From: Pomphorhynchus laevis
Lineage: Eukaryota > Acanthocephala > Palaeacanthocephala > Echinorhynchida > Pomphorhynchidae
Reading direction: 5' to 3'
Assembly: GCA_012934845.2 (NCBI GenBank)
Contig: WNNJ02001876.1
Location: 226,053 to 290,052, forward strand
Length of the DNA: 64,000 nt
The position numbers and the translations under genes were made by a program. The notes beneath the pieces were generated by a model. The model saw only the letters and a program-made list of their open reading frames with translations, did no database searches and was not told the origin of the DNA. Each line of letters opens with the position of its first letter. The stretch's first letter is position 1. Of the stretch, positions 21,515 through 36,500 are shown piece after piece.

Positions 21515-24500
21515 GTTAGAATTGAATAACAAGTTTTATTTAAAATACAATTTAAAGTTAATTATTTAAAAAGTAAGTGATCAATCGTTTAAATTTAAAA
21601 ATTACTAAACAGAACTACGAGTCTGCTAAGAAATACAACAATAAAATATTTAAATTCATTATTTAAAATATTATAAATATAAATAAATATTATAATATTT
21701 ATTATTTAAAATATTAAAGTATTATAATATTTATTATTTAAAATATTTAAATATTTAAAATATTAAACTATTTAAATATTTAAAATATTTAAATATTTAA
21801 ATGTACATTAAAACCACTTTCTGTCTATATGAATAAAATACTTAAAGTAATTAAAGCACACTTTAAAAAATATTGCAAGGTAATCGAAATTAATACTGGT
21901 ATAAAACACTATTTCAGTATTAATTCTACAAAAGAATTTTTAGAACAGACAAAAGGAATAAATTTTCAAAATATAAATACATACGATTTTAGTACGCTTT
22001 ATACAAATCTAGATTTAGTAGATATTAAAGAAGCGTTAGTAAAATTAATTAACTTATATTCGGAAAAAGATATACATATATATGTTATAATAATTATAAC
22101 GCCTATCTAACAAAAATTAAACCATCAAGTAAATATAAATATATGGATAAAATTGAATTAATAGAATCCTTAAATATTTTGATAAATCAAAATTATTTAA
22201 AAGTAGGGACATCTATATTTAGACAAGTAAAAGGTGTTCCAATGGGTGGTAATAGTAGCCCAATTATAGCTGACTTGTTTTTAAGCTTTATAGAATATGA
22301 ATTTGTTCATAACTGTGTAAAAACTAAATCTAAACAATATAAATATATGAAATATATGTTTCGATACATTGATGATATATGTGTATTTAATTCTAATAAT
22401 TTTTATTCAATTAGTGAACAAATTTATCCAGAAAGCCTTATTCTTAACAAAACCAATATTAATGATAAAGAAGGTGTATATCTAGATATGAACATTAAAT
22501 TAACATTAACTAAAACTACTATTAATTTATATCGTAAAGATGACATATTTAAATTTACAAGAAACATATTTTTGCATGAGCATTCATGCATACCATATAA
22601 TATAAAATATAATACATTAAATAATGAAATTTTAAGAATTGCAACAATATGTAATGATATTGGCTTTCTTCAAAATCATTTAAATAATTTAATAGATACA
22701 TATTTTAAACTAGGTTACTATAAAAATAACATCAAGCAGAAAATAGTAAAATATATAAATCAACACAATAATATAAAGAATAAATTTAAACTCTCAAGTG
22801 GCAAATTTTTATGGATGGATAATAAATAATATATTTTGTATTAGAATAAAATACTAGATAGTTTTATCAGAGGAAATGCATCATTAGCATGTATTATGCC
22901 CCGCTGCTATGTTGAGTTGAGGAATAGAGGCCGAAATCTGATAACATAGCAGTTATTCCTGATGTCATCTATCTTGATATAAATGGCAACTTTTTTAGTA
23001 CAACCAAACACAAGCGTCTACAAATAGTTGCTGTTACAAATATATAGTCAAAATACAAAGGTATACCATCCATGCACATTGGTTCTTATGATAATCGTTA
23101 TTGTTATGCATTTGCTGTGTGTTCATTCACAACATTTCTCTTCCCCATATGAACATGGTCTTTTACAACACCACATCGCAGGCAAATCGAACGGGGACTT
23201 TACAGACTCTTTCTGAACGTCTAGGTAGTTACCGAGGGCAATTATCATTTTCCTGATTTTCGGCGTCTGAATTCGTGATGATCTTTTGACTTTGATCACT
23301 AGCTGTTTATTCTGCTGTGACAGTGTTGAATCCTTTTTCTATGGATCATTATCTTCATCCTTAATAATTTCTCTTTTCTCTATTCCGTCGCCTTTACGAA
23401 GCATATCAGCGTGTAACTTAAAATTTTGATCACCGTTGATCACGATGTACGATGTCCAGTTTGAACGCTTTTATATTTCTCCCGCCGACAACGGTTCGTT
23501 ATTTTTCTGCCGATACCACACCTTTTCTCTTACCTGGAACTCTCTCGGTTTTGATTTCTTATCAAAATATATTTTATTATTTGCTTGATAACGTTCAAGT
23601 GTGGAACGCAGATTTGGTTTTAAACGATCAAATAAGGTAGTCAATCGATTACCAGCAAAGACAAGTGAGGGTGGTTTTTACGTGTCACTGTACTGTGTGT
23701 TCCTATATCACAATAAAATTTGCTGCAATCGCTTTGGACATTCGTGTATATTGTAAGGTCTGATCACTTTATTCTTTAGGACTTGAATAAACCTCTCTGC
23801 TAGACCGTTTGATCTTAGATGATACGGTGATATTCTAACATGCTTTACTCCATTCGACTGCAAAAAATTCGTGAATTCTGAAGACTGAAACGAAGGATCA
23901 TGTTCTGATAAATGATCATTGTCAGCTCTTGGGGAACCTACTTTCTGGCAAACAATTTTCTTAATACTTTTATCGTTGAATGAACACTAGTACAATGCAT
24001 CTTAATAATGACCATTTTGATAGATCACATTGAACGACAAAGTAGTACTTCTGTTGAGATGGTCCGGCGAAGTCTACGTGAATCCTAGTCCATATATTAC
24101 TTGGTATAAGCCAATTGTGAAGTGAATGGTTAGGTTCATTATTCCGGAAACGCTGACAGTCGTTTTAATTCTGCACTGAGCACTCAATATTAATATACAA
24201 TCCTGACCACCATACGTAATACCGTTATAATGACTTCATAGCAACGTGACTTCATTGCAACGATACCCGGATGCCCCACATGCAAAGTTCTCAAACCGTT
24301 TTCCCTTTAACTCGTAGGAATTACAACACGCGCCCTAAAAGCAAAATTCCATCTTTAAATGACAACTCATTGCGCCTTGCGCTGTATTGATGAATGCCCA
24401 AGATTGTAGCTTTGTTTAGCCAACCGGTCGATACATAATGCGATACTTTTTCAATAAGCAGATCTCGTTTCGTAGCGTGTCGAATGGCTATTGGGGATAG

Positions 24501-27500
24501 TAAAAGTGTATCTATTGTGCTAAGCTGTCCTCAAACAATAAATTTACACATTAATCCATTTGTTCCCAACGTTTCTCTATTGTCAATGCCTTGACGTGGA
24601 AATCTGGAAAGCATATCCTCAATTATAATTTTCCTTCCCTGGAATACATTCGAGCTCGTAATCGATTTGACCCAACAATAAGATCCATCTGACTAAACGC
24701 TGATTCACGATCTTTGACAAACTACGTTGATTGCCAAATATGTATTTTAAGGGTTTGTGATCACTGATGAGTATGAACTTTCGACCAAATAGGAAATATC
24801 GAAATTTGTTGACTCCAAATATTAGAGCAAGGGCCTCCCGGTCAATTTGCGAGTAATTTATTTTCGAACTATTCAATTTTCTTGACGCGTATGCAATTAT
24901 CAAATATCAGTTGTTTTTAGTTTCTTGAAGCAGTACGTCTCCTAAGCACTTCTCACAAGCATCACAATACAGCTATAAATTATTCTTCCCACCAAATGGT
25001 ATCAAAAGATTCGATTTAACATACTTTGTTTGACTAATTCAAATTGGCTTTGATTTCGATCTGTCCAGTTCCAATCCATTCGTACACCAGTCAACGAATA
25101 CAAGTCAGCACACTGTGACCGCAGATGAGGAATAAAGCGTTCAAGAAACTCTACCGTTCCCAGAAACATTCGAAGTTCTTTAGGATTTGATGGTGGATTA
25201 ATATGTTGAATAGTGTCAACTTTCTCTTGATCAATTTTTACCGTTCCTTTATCTAGAACGTGTCCAAGAAATTTAACTTGTTCTTAAAGAAATAAACACT
25301 TTTCACGTTTAACTCTTATTCTCGCATCCAATAATAATTTCATTACACTTCAAAGTCTATTAATATGTTAAAGCGCGTTTCTCCTGTGACTACAACATTA
25401 TCAAGATAAACTGCGACACCCGGAATCGCACCAAGTAATTGATTCATATAACGTTATAACAAAATTGGCGCTATTGATAACCCAAAAGGTAACAGACTAT
25501 ATTGATAATATCCGAAGGATGTCAAAATGGTCAAATATTTTCGAGAGTCTTGATGAACTTTCATTTGTGAATGGCATCTCTTAAATCCAATACTGAATAC
25601 AAGGTGCCTCCTGCGATTTTGCTCAGTATCTCCTCAAATGTTGGCAATTCGAAACAATCACATTTCAACTATGGATTAATTGTCGCCTTTAAGTCAGCAC
25701 AAATTCTTATTGATTTCTCATTTTTAAGCACAGGTACAATAGGACTTGCCAACTCAATATAATTATAGTTTGAGTCAACTTGTTCTAATGTTCAATTGGC
25801 TAAAAGGCGCTTTAACTCTTTTTCAATTTTTGACATTAATGGCAGTGGTAAGCGACAAGTCGGAATGCATCGCACAACAGTCGATGGTTTAAATTGTAGC
25901 ATAACTTCCAAATCCTTAATGTTCCTGAGGTCTTCGTAGAATATCTCCTCTAATTCGATCGACATGTGGCTTAAATCGGATGCACTTTCTTGTTGATTTG
26001 AATCTAACTGATTGATAGCCATTGGGCGAGATCTTACTTGACGTGGCAAGGACATATTAAACACATATATCTACTGTTATCCGAACAAGCTCTTTTCTAC
26101 TTCGTCTACAACCTCGACACTCAACAATTTAACTACATCGTCCAGTTTCACAGTCACTTGGCATGACATCTGATCTTCAGTAACCCTTCGCCGAAACTTC
26201 TCAACCATCTTCCTGCTCTTAGCTCGGGCGAACCACAACCTGAACATGTTTTGTAAGATCTCGCAGACAACATCGCTCCCGTATCATACACCCTTTCCAC
26301 CGGTACTCCTTTATTATCACATCCAGTCTTCTTCTTTTTCTTTAGCGTCTTTCCCGTGTAGGTACGGAGTCCGCTGCTTTTGAAAGTTGCCTCCACTTGG
26401 TTCTATTTATGGCGTCTTTGGTTTCTAGTCCAACACTTATCAAATCATGACGTATGACGTCCATCCATCGCAATTTTGGCCTTCCTATTGGACGCTTTCC
26501 ATCCACTGTCACGGCGACGTACCTATTTGATGGTTAGTGTTCGCTTGCGCGGATAACGTGGCCGTACCATTGTAGTCGTTTTTCGCGAAGTTTCTCTATT
26601 ATCGGCACTACGCCAAAACGATCCTTGATTTCTTCGTTCCGGACATGATCTTTTAAAGTTTTTCCTGCTGTCCATCCGAGCATCTTTGTCTCCATTGCGG
26701 CAACTTTGCGCTCCTCATATTTTGATATCGCCCAGCATTCATCGCCATAAAGGACCACCGGTCGTATTAAAGTTTTATAAATTTTCGACTTCAGTCGGTC
26801 TTTTATCTTTGGATCGCAGAGAATACCAGTAGCTGACCGCCATTTGATCCAGGCTGCATTTATTCGAGAAGAGACCTCTGCGCATAGGATACCATCTGCC
26901 GCTATGGTGGAGGCAAGGTATTTAAACGCAGTTGTTCGGTGCAGTGTGTGTTTTCCAAACTGTAGCGGCTGATCATCATTCATATTTGTGGTCGGGTATT
27001 TCGTTTTACGCACGTTCAGGCGTAGACCAAACTGCTTGAGTCGATTTCCCCAGCTGTTTATTTGTTGTTGGAGGTCATCTTTATCTACGGACGCAAGCAT
27101 GACGTCATCTGCATATAGAATCGTCCACGGAAACTGTCTGTTTAGATTGTTGGATATGGCATCCATAACGAGGATGAATAGCAACGGGGACAGCGCAGAC
27201 CCTTGATGAACTCCAACGGTGATAGAAAAATCATCTGTATATCCCATGGTCGTACATACCCGACTTGTTGATTCTTTGTATATAATTTCAGATTGTTGAT
27301 GACCCATTCAACAATCTCTTCAGGGACTAAGTGGAATCTCAAAGCGTAGCAAATAACTTCATGCGGGACCCGATCGAACGCCTTTTCAAGATCAAGGAAC
27401 GCACAGTATATATCTTTCTGTTTTTCGCGATGTTTTTCAAGAAGAAGGCGAAGGGCATAGATAGCATCGATGGTGCCACAGTTCTTGACAAAACCACATT

Positions 27501-30500
27501 GATTTGAGGATATCTTGACTATGTTTCTTATCCTATCGTATATCACATGTTCCAAAATCTTGAGGGGGTGTGAAATGAGACGAACCGGGCGGTAATTTGA
27601 ACAGTCGGCCGGATTTCCCTTCTGTTTCCATATAGGTACGGTTGTGCTCCGTCTCCAATCAAGAGGTAACTCTTTTTCTTGAATTATTTTGTTGAAAAAC
27701 TGCACCAACCACCTTGTTGAATCCCGTACACTTGATTTCCAGAATTCTGAAGCTACATCATCAGGCCCTGTAGCTTTTGCAGTTTTTATCTTATGTAGTG
27801 CAATTTCAACCTCGATAGTTGTTATGTGCAAGACTGGGCCTTCGATCGGCGGAAGATGTGGTATAAGTGGGTGTTCAAATACCTAAGTGGATATCTCTTT
27901 GAAGTAAGTTCGCCATCGATCTAATACCTGCGTCCTACGAGTAAGCAAAACACCGCTTTGATCGTTTATTCCATGAAACTTTTCAGTATCCTGCGTTTTT
28001 TGGTATCTTGTTCGGGCGATTCTATAAATTGCACGCTCTCCTTCACGTGTATCGAGTTTCGCGTACAAATCATCAAACTTCTTTGTTTTAGTTTGAGCTA
28101 TTACTTTTTTTGCTTTCTTTTTAGCTCCTTTGTATTTTTCCCAGTCTTCGGAACATTTGCTCGCGAGCCAGACGTGGTAACTGTGTTTCTTTTGTCGAAC
28201 ACTTTCTTTTACTTCCTCGGTCCATAGCCATGAACTTTTATCGAGTCGTCGTGTTCCAGGTTTTGTAGTACCAAGTATCTCTTGGGCACATTTCGTAATG
28301 GACGCTTTGGTTTTTTTCCAATGTTTCATTTATCGTCGTTATTGGTGCCATATTTTTATGGGCTTCAAATCGGATTCCGTTTTCTTGAATTTCCACCATT
28401 TTATACGAGGTCTCACGTTACGTTCTGCGCTAGGCTGCTTCGGCGAGGTGATATTCAGGGTTGTAACGACATGTCTATGTTGAGTTGTCACTGTTTCATA
28501 CGGGATAGACTTTGTATCGAATACGAGTTTGAGATCACACCGTCGGACTAAGATATAGTCGATTTGGGTTTTATTTAAGGCGCTGTGAAAAGTGATGAGG
28601 TGTGATGCTCGTTTTTGAAACCATGTATTGCATATAACGAGGTCATGTCCATCTGCGAATTCAAGGATTTGCTCACCATCGTCGTCTCTTCGTCCAAATC
28701 CCTTTCCCCCATGACAGTTGTGTCCATCCCTTTCGACACCGACATGGCCATTTAGATCTCCAGCGATGATTATCATGTGATCCTTTGGAACTTCAGCGAT
28801 TAGTTCGTCGATCTGTGTCCAGAACCTTTCTTTGACTACCTTGTCGCATCCTGTTTGTGGCGCATATGCGCTGAAGATATGTATTATCCGGTTATCAAAA
28901 GCGACGGTTATTTTCATCAGTCGGTTACTGTATCGATGAACTTCCGCAATATTATTTTGGAAACGGCAGGAGACAATGATGCCGACGCCACTCATCGTTT
29001 TAGGTTTTCCGTAGTATATACATTTGAAACCAAGACCAATTTGTCTAGATTTGTCGCCTGACCAACGCGTCTCTTGCACTGCACATATATCGATTCGTCG
29101 TCTTTTTAGAGACTCGGCGATTTCCAATGAACGACCAGTCAGCGAGCCGACATTCAATGTTGCAATTCGAACTCGTTTTCTTTTTGATTCAGCTTTCGTA
29201 TGGTAGCTAGTTTGGTTACCCCCTGCAGTCACTTTTACTGCAGAGACCCTTGATGACATATCGCTCAGGCCAGGCCGTACCTGAGCGCGTCGCTTACCGG
29301 GGACGCCGTAGTCCTGACGTTTGGAGCATTGAGACAACATTTCATAAAGTTGATGCAACGGTTTTGTTTTACGGCTGGCTTGTCGCGAAGTCTATCGCCA
29401 ACCTTCCTCCTTTATCAGCACGGGCTTGTGACCGGCCATGGCGGAGTTTTTATTATCACGTCCAGTGTCGGTCCTAAAAAGGTCCTGGACTCTTTGAATT
29501 TTAAGGAAAGTCAATTCTGCAGCATCATAATCATCTCAATCATCTGCTACCAACTGATGAATTCTTTGTAGTTCTACCTTGCAGCATCGACGAATATAAC
29601 CTATCTTATCACAACGATGACATGTTACGTTCTTTTCCCAACACTGTTGCTCATTCGCATGATTTGTATCATTACATCGTGTACAACGTGCCATAGAATT
29701 TCTATTTCATTGTGATCGACGTCTAGCGCTAAATTTATGAACATGTGAAATTTCGGAATTCCTTTTCGGTTCATTTGTATAATTCGAGCTGATTTATGTC
29801 GCTAACAAGTGCTTGGTAGCTTGTGTCTTTTGCCAATTAGAAGCAATTCTGAGTACATCGTCTAACGTAGGATTGTCAATCGCAATAGACTCATGCGTAT
29901 TTCCTCGATTGGAGTATATGCAATTACCAGATCTCTTAATCTTCCGTCGATTGCTTGCTGTTCGGTTTAAATGGATCTATCGAAAAACGAACACTTACTT
30001 GTCAATCCCCTAGCTTCCGCTATCCAATCCTTAAGTGATTGGTTGGCTTTTTGTCAACATTGAGTAAATGCGAATCTGGCCGCAACTACATGCATTGGCT
30101 TTTAAAAAATGGCTATCCAGTTCTTTAATAATCATCTCAAAAGTAATATTTTCACATTCAAAAGACAGAATTAATTGTCCTACCAAGCGAAAATTTTCTT
30201 GACCACAACTAAACAATAAGAACTGTTTTTGTCACATAGGTGAATCAACTCTGTGCATGCCCAAGAAATTTGTTAGTTGAATCCCATAATCGACCCATTC
30301 ATCTCGATCTGCATTAAAATGCCGAAACACTGGTAGAAACTGAGGTTTTCCAAAAGATTAGTAGCAATATTGTAATTTCCCAATATTGTAAGCTGAGAAA
30401 GTAATATTCCTAGAAAATGAAAAATTTCTGCAGCTTCCTCACTTTTATTGAGATTTAAGACAATCTGTTCTTGTAGCTCTCTTAAATCGAAAAGGAATGA

Positions 30501-33500
30501 TATAATTACGGAAAGTCTCCTAAGTAGTGGATATCCTACTTGGGCTATTAAAAAATCATATTTTAGAGGAAATATTATTAGGAAAAAATGATAGGACCTA
30601 AACTTTAAACAACATATATAGGTATGCCTTATGTTATGATAAATGAAATGGCTAAATAATTAATCACATTAAGCGTCCTACAATGGCACACCAAGCATAG
30701 TTGTATATTATCAAAAGATGCCCAAAATAATGATGTTGTATACAAAATGCCATGTCAAGGTTGTGATAAGATTTATATAGGTCAATCAGGGCAAGGATTG
30801 TCAAAGTTTAGACTCTAAACGTATGGACCAACACATATAGTCTATTAAAAGTGGAACCGGATATGGGGTTGTAATAGACCACTCTTTGAACAATAACCAT
30901 AGAATAAACTTTAAAAGTGGTCAAGTGACTTCAGTTGAAAATAATGTTTTAGAAAGGAAAATACAAGAAGCGTATTTTTTGCACAAAAATAGAAATATAT
31001 TGATGTCTAATAATAAGTCAGATATAGAATTAATAACAAACATTTTATATTTGCAATTCTTATTTGTTTTTGAATTAATTTAATTGTTGTTTTATATAAT
31101 TGTTTTATATAATTGCAATTTTTCATTTATTTACTGTATTAATGTTTTCGTGATCCTATACAATTGTTTTACTAGTCTTTTAATATTACAGTTTTATTCT
31201 TTTGAGTTTTATGTTATTTTATTAATTTGTGTTTTATATTAATTTTTTATGTTGTTATATTTAATAAAACAATTTTATTTACTGTATACATGTATTTGTT
31301 ATTTTATACAATTCTTTTACTAGTCTTTTAAGAAACATTTTATAATTGAATTTTGTGTGTGGAAATAAATTGAATTAATAGAATCCTTTAATATTTTGAT
31401 AAATTAAAATTATTTAAAAGTAGGGAGATCTATATTTAGACAAGTAAAAGGTGTTCCAATGGGTGGTAATAGTAGCCCAATTATAGCTGACTTGTTTTTA
31501 AACTTTATAGAATATGAATTTGTTCATAACTGTGTAAAAACTAAATCTAAATTACATAAAGATATGAAATATGTTTCGATATATTGATGATATATGTGTA
31601 TTTAATTCTAATAATTTAAAAAAATTAAACCATCAATATGCTATAATAATTATAACGCCTATCTAACAAAAATTAAACCATCAAGTAAATATAAATATAT
31701 GGATAAAATTGAATTAATAGAATCCTTAAATATTTTGATAAATCAAAATTATTTAAAAGTAGAGACATCTATATTTAGACAAATAAAATATATTCCAATG
31801 GGTGGTAACAGTATCCCAATTATAGCTGACTTGTTTTGAAGCTTTATAGAATATGAATTTGTTCAGAACTGTGTAAAAAAACCATCAAGTAAATATAAAT
31901 ATATAGATAAAATTGAATTAATAGAATCCTTAAATATTTTGATAAATCAAAATTATTTAAAAGTAGGGACATCTATATTTAGACAAGTAAAAGGTGTTCC
32001 AATGGGACACCTTAGTAACAATTAAATCCTTTGTAATTCAAGCAGTTTGCATTTTTGTATCACTAAAATCGCAGCTATTTAGGTTAAATTTTCAGTTTTA
32101 GTTTTTCTAGAGTGATTTCTATATTAATTTGTGAAATTTTTATTAATTATTTAGTATGGTGGATAAGCTTAACGCCCGCATGGATATTATTAAGATAAAA
32201 AGAATGCATTGTTCTGGCAACGTTATTTTATTTGCCGCAGAAGTATTGGTACACCTAAGCCATCACATTACTACTGATATTTGTGAAATACGTATAGCCT
32301 TTATCGGATCTACAGATTCCGGTAAAAGTAGTCTTATAGGTAATAAAGTTTATAACTAATTTGATGGATAATGTTTCCTTACTTTAAGTAAGAAAATGAC
32401 CTTTTAAATAAATGCACATTTTATGAAGAGATATTTTTAGTGTTTCATAACGCCTATAAATAAATCCGAAAAAAAAACGATAATAAGACAAACTTTTACA
32501 AGAAAAAAAATTCAAATATTTTACAAGCTGTATAGACCTTGTGTATACACCTGATAAATACCTGATTAGCGTCAGGGACATAACATTTGTGAATATTTAG
32601 TAAATATTTTGATGCAAGTAGAAATTTTTGATAAAAATACAATATTTCGAAATATTGACTTTTCAAATTTCAATATAAGTATCCTCTATAAATAATACAA
32701 ATAATTAATAATATAAATAGTACAAGCATTGATGTGCCCCGCATTTATACTTAAAACAAAAATAAAATACCAAAAACAAAGCACAAAATTGAACAACATA
32801 CATTTTGAAACAATAAAAAAGAAAAACAAAGGTGAGTCATGTGAATGACAAGGTGAATCATATGACTGCCATGGTGAGTCATGTGAATGAAAAGATTGGC
32901 AATGTGATTGAAGTGATGTGTCATGCATCAAGTGATTATTCATGTTACTGAATTGATGTGCTATGTGTTTGAAGTGATGCCGTTTGTGTCCTTTATATTT
33001 TTCAGTAGTATTGAAAATGTTGTGAGGCTGCTGACTTTTACTTGATTTTGAACCTATTTACTAAAAGCAAAAAATGTCATTTACTAAGAATAATAAAGCG
33101 CAATGAAAAGCTATAGCAATTGGAAAAATCACTTACAAAAAAAATAAAATACCAAAAACAAAGCACAAAATTGAACAACATACATTTTGAAACAATAATA
33201 AAGAAAAACAAAATCATAAAACAAAATCATAAAACAAGTGATAAAAACATGCGAATTAAATAATTAAAATAATATAAATGAATGATCACTTAAGGAAACT
33301 AAAATATAAATTTTTTAAATATATATAAATTAATAATAAAGATAAATAATTATATAATATTTTATATAATTTATATTTATTTAAAATTATACATAAATTC
33401 CTCGACCCAATAAAGAATTTGTCCATTCTATACATAATTGGTCGCACCTGGGAATTATATTATTGATTTTTTTGTGAAACAAATATAATGTTTGGTATTT

Positions 33501-36500
33501 TTAAGTGTATATACACTCATTATTTATAATTTATACAATCATTAATTCAATGTCAGTTTTGATTTTCCACTGATTACTTAAAAATTATAAGATTTAAACG
33601 AAAATGTCAATAAAAATATATGGAATCATCGATATTTCAATTTGCTAATTGCTGCCACTAATAAATATAAGCTTTTGTGCTGCCTTTGTGTTGAAACTTA
33701 CAATCATATTTTTCATTTGCTATATTTTAGGATTTTTTTAATTCATTGATTCCTGGTTATAATCTCAGATTAATATCATCCACAAAACATATTTTATCAT
33801 TTCGAAATAGCAGAGGCAAAAAGCTAAATGAAATTCAAAGAATATTTAGAGTCCAATAAACTTTAGACGTGATAAATTAACCGCACGGGAAATTTATTAT
33901 AAATTATTTACACGAAAACAAAATATTAAAAATATTTAATTTTTGGTAGAGAATTTTCACCAAAAATTAAATATTAAAATTAAAATCATCACCAAAATCA
34001 AAATTAAAATTAATATTATAATTTTAATATTAAAATTTAATTATCACCAAAAATTATAATTCTTACTGGGGAATTTTAAAACTTTCTCTAAAACATTTAA
34101 AAACCATCCTTATCTAGAAAGATGACGCTTTATCACTTTAAATGTGATACACCTTTGTTTTCAATAGTAGCTAATATACAATATATTGTAAATATTACAG
34201 CGTCTGAGTATTTAAGTTTGTATTGTTTTGGATTCGTCAAATGTATTTTAACAAATAAATATAGTATAAATTGTGTTTTGTATATAATTTTAGGGACCTT
34301 ATGTTCAGGATTATATGATAACGGAAATGGACGATCTAGACTTACTTTATTTCGTCATCTTCATGAAGTAGTTACCGGACGCACATCTAGTGTAACCGAA
34401 CAAATAATAGGAGTTGAAAAGCGAACTGGATCTGTAATGTCAATTTGATAATATTTATAGATTTATCATCAATTATTTAATCTTATCTAGGTTATGACGT
34501 TAGCCAAATGTCGTAATCCGATGGAGATGTTATTTCGATGTGAAAAATTGATAACTCTTATTGACCTTGCTGGTCACAGGAAGTATACTCGCACCACGTT
34601 ATTCGGCTTAACATCTAGAAAGCCTCATTTTGTAATGGTCGTTATAAACAAACTACGCGGTCTTGGTAAGAATAGAGTAACGTTCAACATTTTATCTAAT
34701 TCTTCTTTTATCACAGTTTCTTCAGTTATAGACCAAATAAATTATGCACTTTCCATGAACATTCTTCCTATAATCGTCCTTACCAAAATCGATCTTTATT
34801 CATCGATTCTCGGAAATAGTAACGATAACGATAGTGATTGTAAAGATCCTCAACTACGCAGTATTGTCAAAGAACTAAGCTTCGCTAATTTTATCAACCA
34901 CTTACCTCAGTGTCATATAATAAAGCAAAATGATGATATGCGATTTGTTGCGGAACAGTTTATCGATAGAGTGTAAGAATTAATTTGTTTACATTTTATC
35001 AAATCATACATTTTATACTCTATATTTTACTATTTAATTTTTGTAAATCATTTCAAGCTTTTATAGTTCAAAACTTTAATAAGTGATAAAACTATTAACT
35101 TATGATTATTGATAATTAATAAAAAATTAGCGTATTTTCAAAACACAGACATTATAAATGTTGCTTAATAAATTATACTTTTAATTAAAAAAAGTAAAAC
35201 TAAAATGTTATTTTAGTTTTACTAAAATAATTATCATTAATGAGAGAAAAATTTATCTACCGATTCTAAATATGTGCACAGCCTTCTATTACCTTCTATT
35301 ACAATATGTAGACTCGTACCCACCTGATTCCGATACTCTTTTTAGAAAAATAGAACCCTTAGATGGGCAAATTTCAAAGTCATGGCCTGGATGACTTTAA
35401 TCCAATATGTTGAGTCGCTGTATATTTCCTTTCCGATAGATGAAGGTATAAAAGTTGTAGAAGAATACTTATTAAGAAAATGTACATGGGCAGTTGACAG
35501 AGTATCAAACATAATAACGATGCTTCATTGCACGCTTAAAAATAACATCTTCCAGTTTGATAAGGAGTTGTATCTACAGACAAATGGATGTGCAATTGGG
35601 ACAAGTGTCGCATCTGTCTTCGCATCACTGTTCGTAGTTGCAATCGAAGAACAATTTATAACATCTTGTACGCATAATCCAAAACATTTTCTGTGATACA
35701 TAGATGACATTTGGCTCACGTGGGACAGCGACGAACAATCACTACGATCTTGGGTGGAAAATCTGAATCGCCAGAGCTCATTGAAGTTCAAACTAGAACA
35801 GATTTCGCAAAATACTGTTTCATTCATATGAATTGAGATATTCCGGGAAAATTACACGTTATATACACAAGTTTTTAGAAAAAAAACTTGGAAATCCGTA
35901 TACCTCACGCTTCTAGTTGCTACCCTTCTCAAATTAAACGAAATTTAATATGTTATGAGGTACGAAGGATAAAAATTATGCTCTCGAGATGATGATTTTC
36001 TCATACAAACGGATCGCCTACGTGAGGATTTAATACGACAAGGATATAAACGACGGCAAATTCAAGTGGCCATTAATAAATTTAAATGGAAAAATAGAAA
36101 ATCGCTATCAATTTCTGAACAAACAGTAAACCAGCCAATTAGAATATCTATAGAATGGAATCCTTCATTTATTAAACTTGATAAAGTCATTAAATCTGCG
36201 ATCAAACAGTCAACACAAACAACCGGAATCAAAATCAATAATATTAAAAGTTGTTACAAACCACCAAGAAAAATAATTGATATAATAACGAGACCCAGTT
36301 TCACTGAAAAAGCTTCAAAAGAAATAAAAATAAACTGTTCAGAACCATGTGATGAACATGCTTGCAAAACATGTGCAGAAATGTCACCATCAATCACCTT
36401 TGATAGTGTGTCAACTGGGCTAGAGTACAAAATTCAACACAAAAATATATATGCAAAACTAAAAGCATTATATACTTGTTAGAATGCACAGTCTGTCATG

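Larger units (their letters stand above)
32340..34293. other. Intron 4 of the GTPBP-like gene, AT-rich
   Basis: 1.95 kb without detectable coding mobile elements. It contains a 21-bp minisatellite (32,832-32,940), a repeated ~55-bp block, and AT-rich sequence such as the TTTTAATATTAAAATTTAA cluster at 33,960-34,060. Confidence 0.7.

Noticed and set aside
32686-32943. Histidine/serine repeat protein on the minus strand
   Set aside because: A translation of the 21-bp minisatellite; no start context or family.
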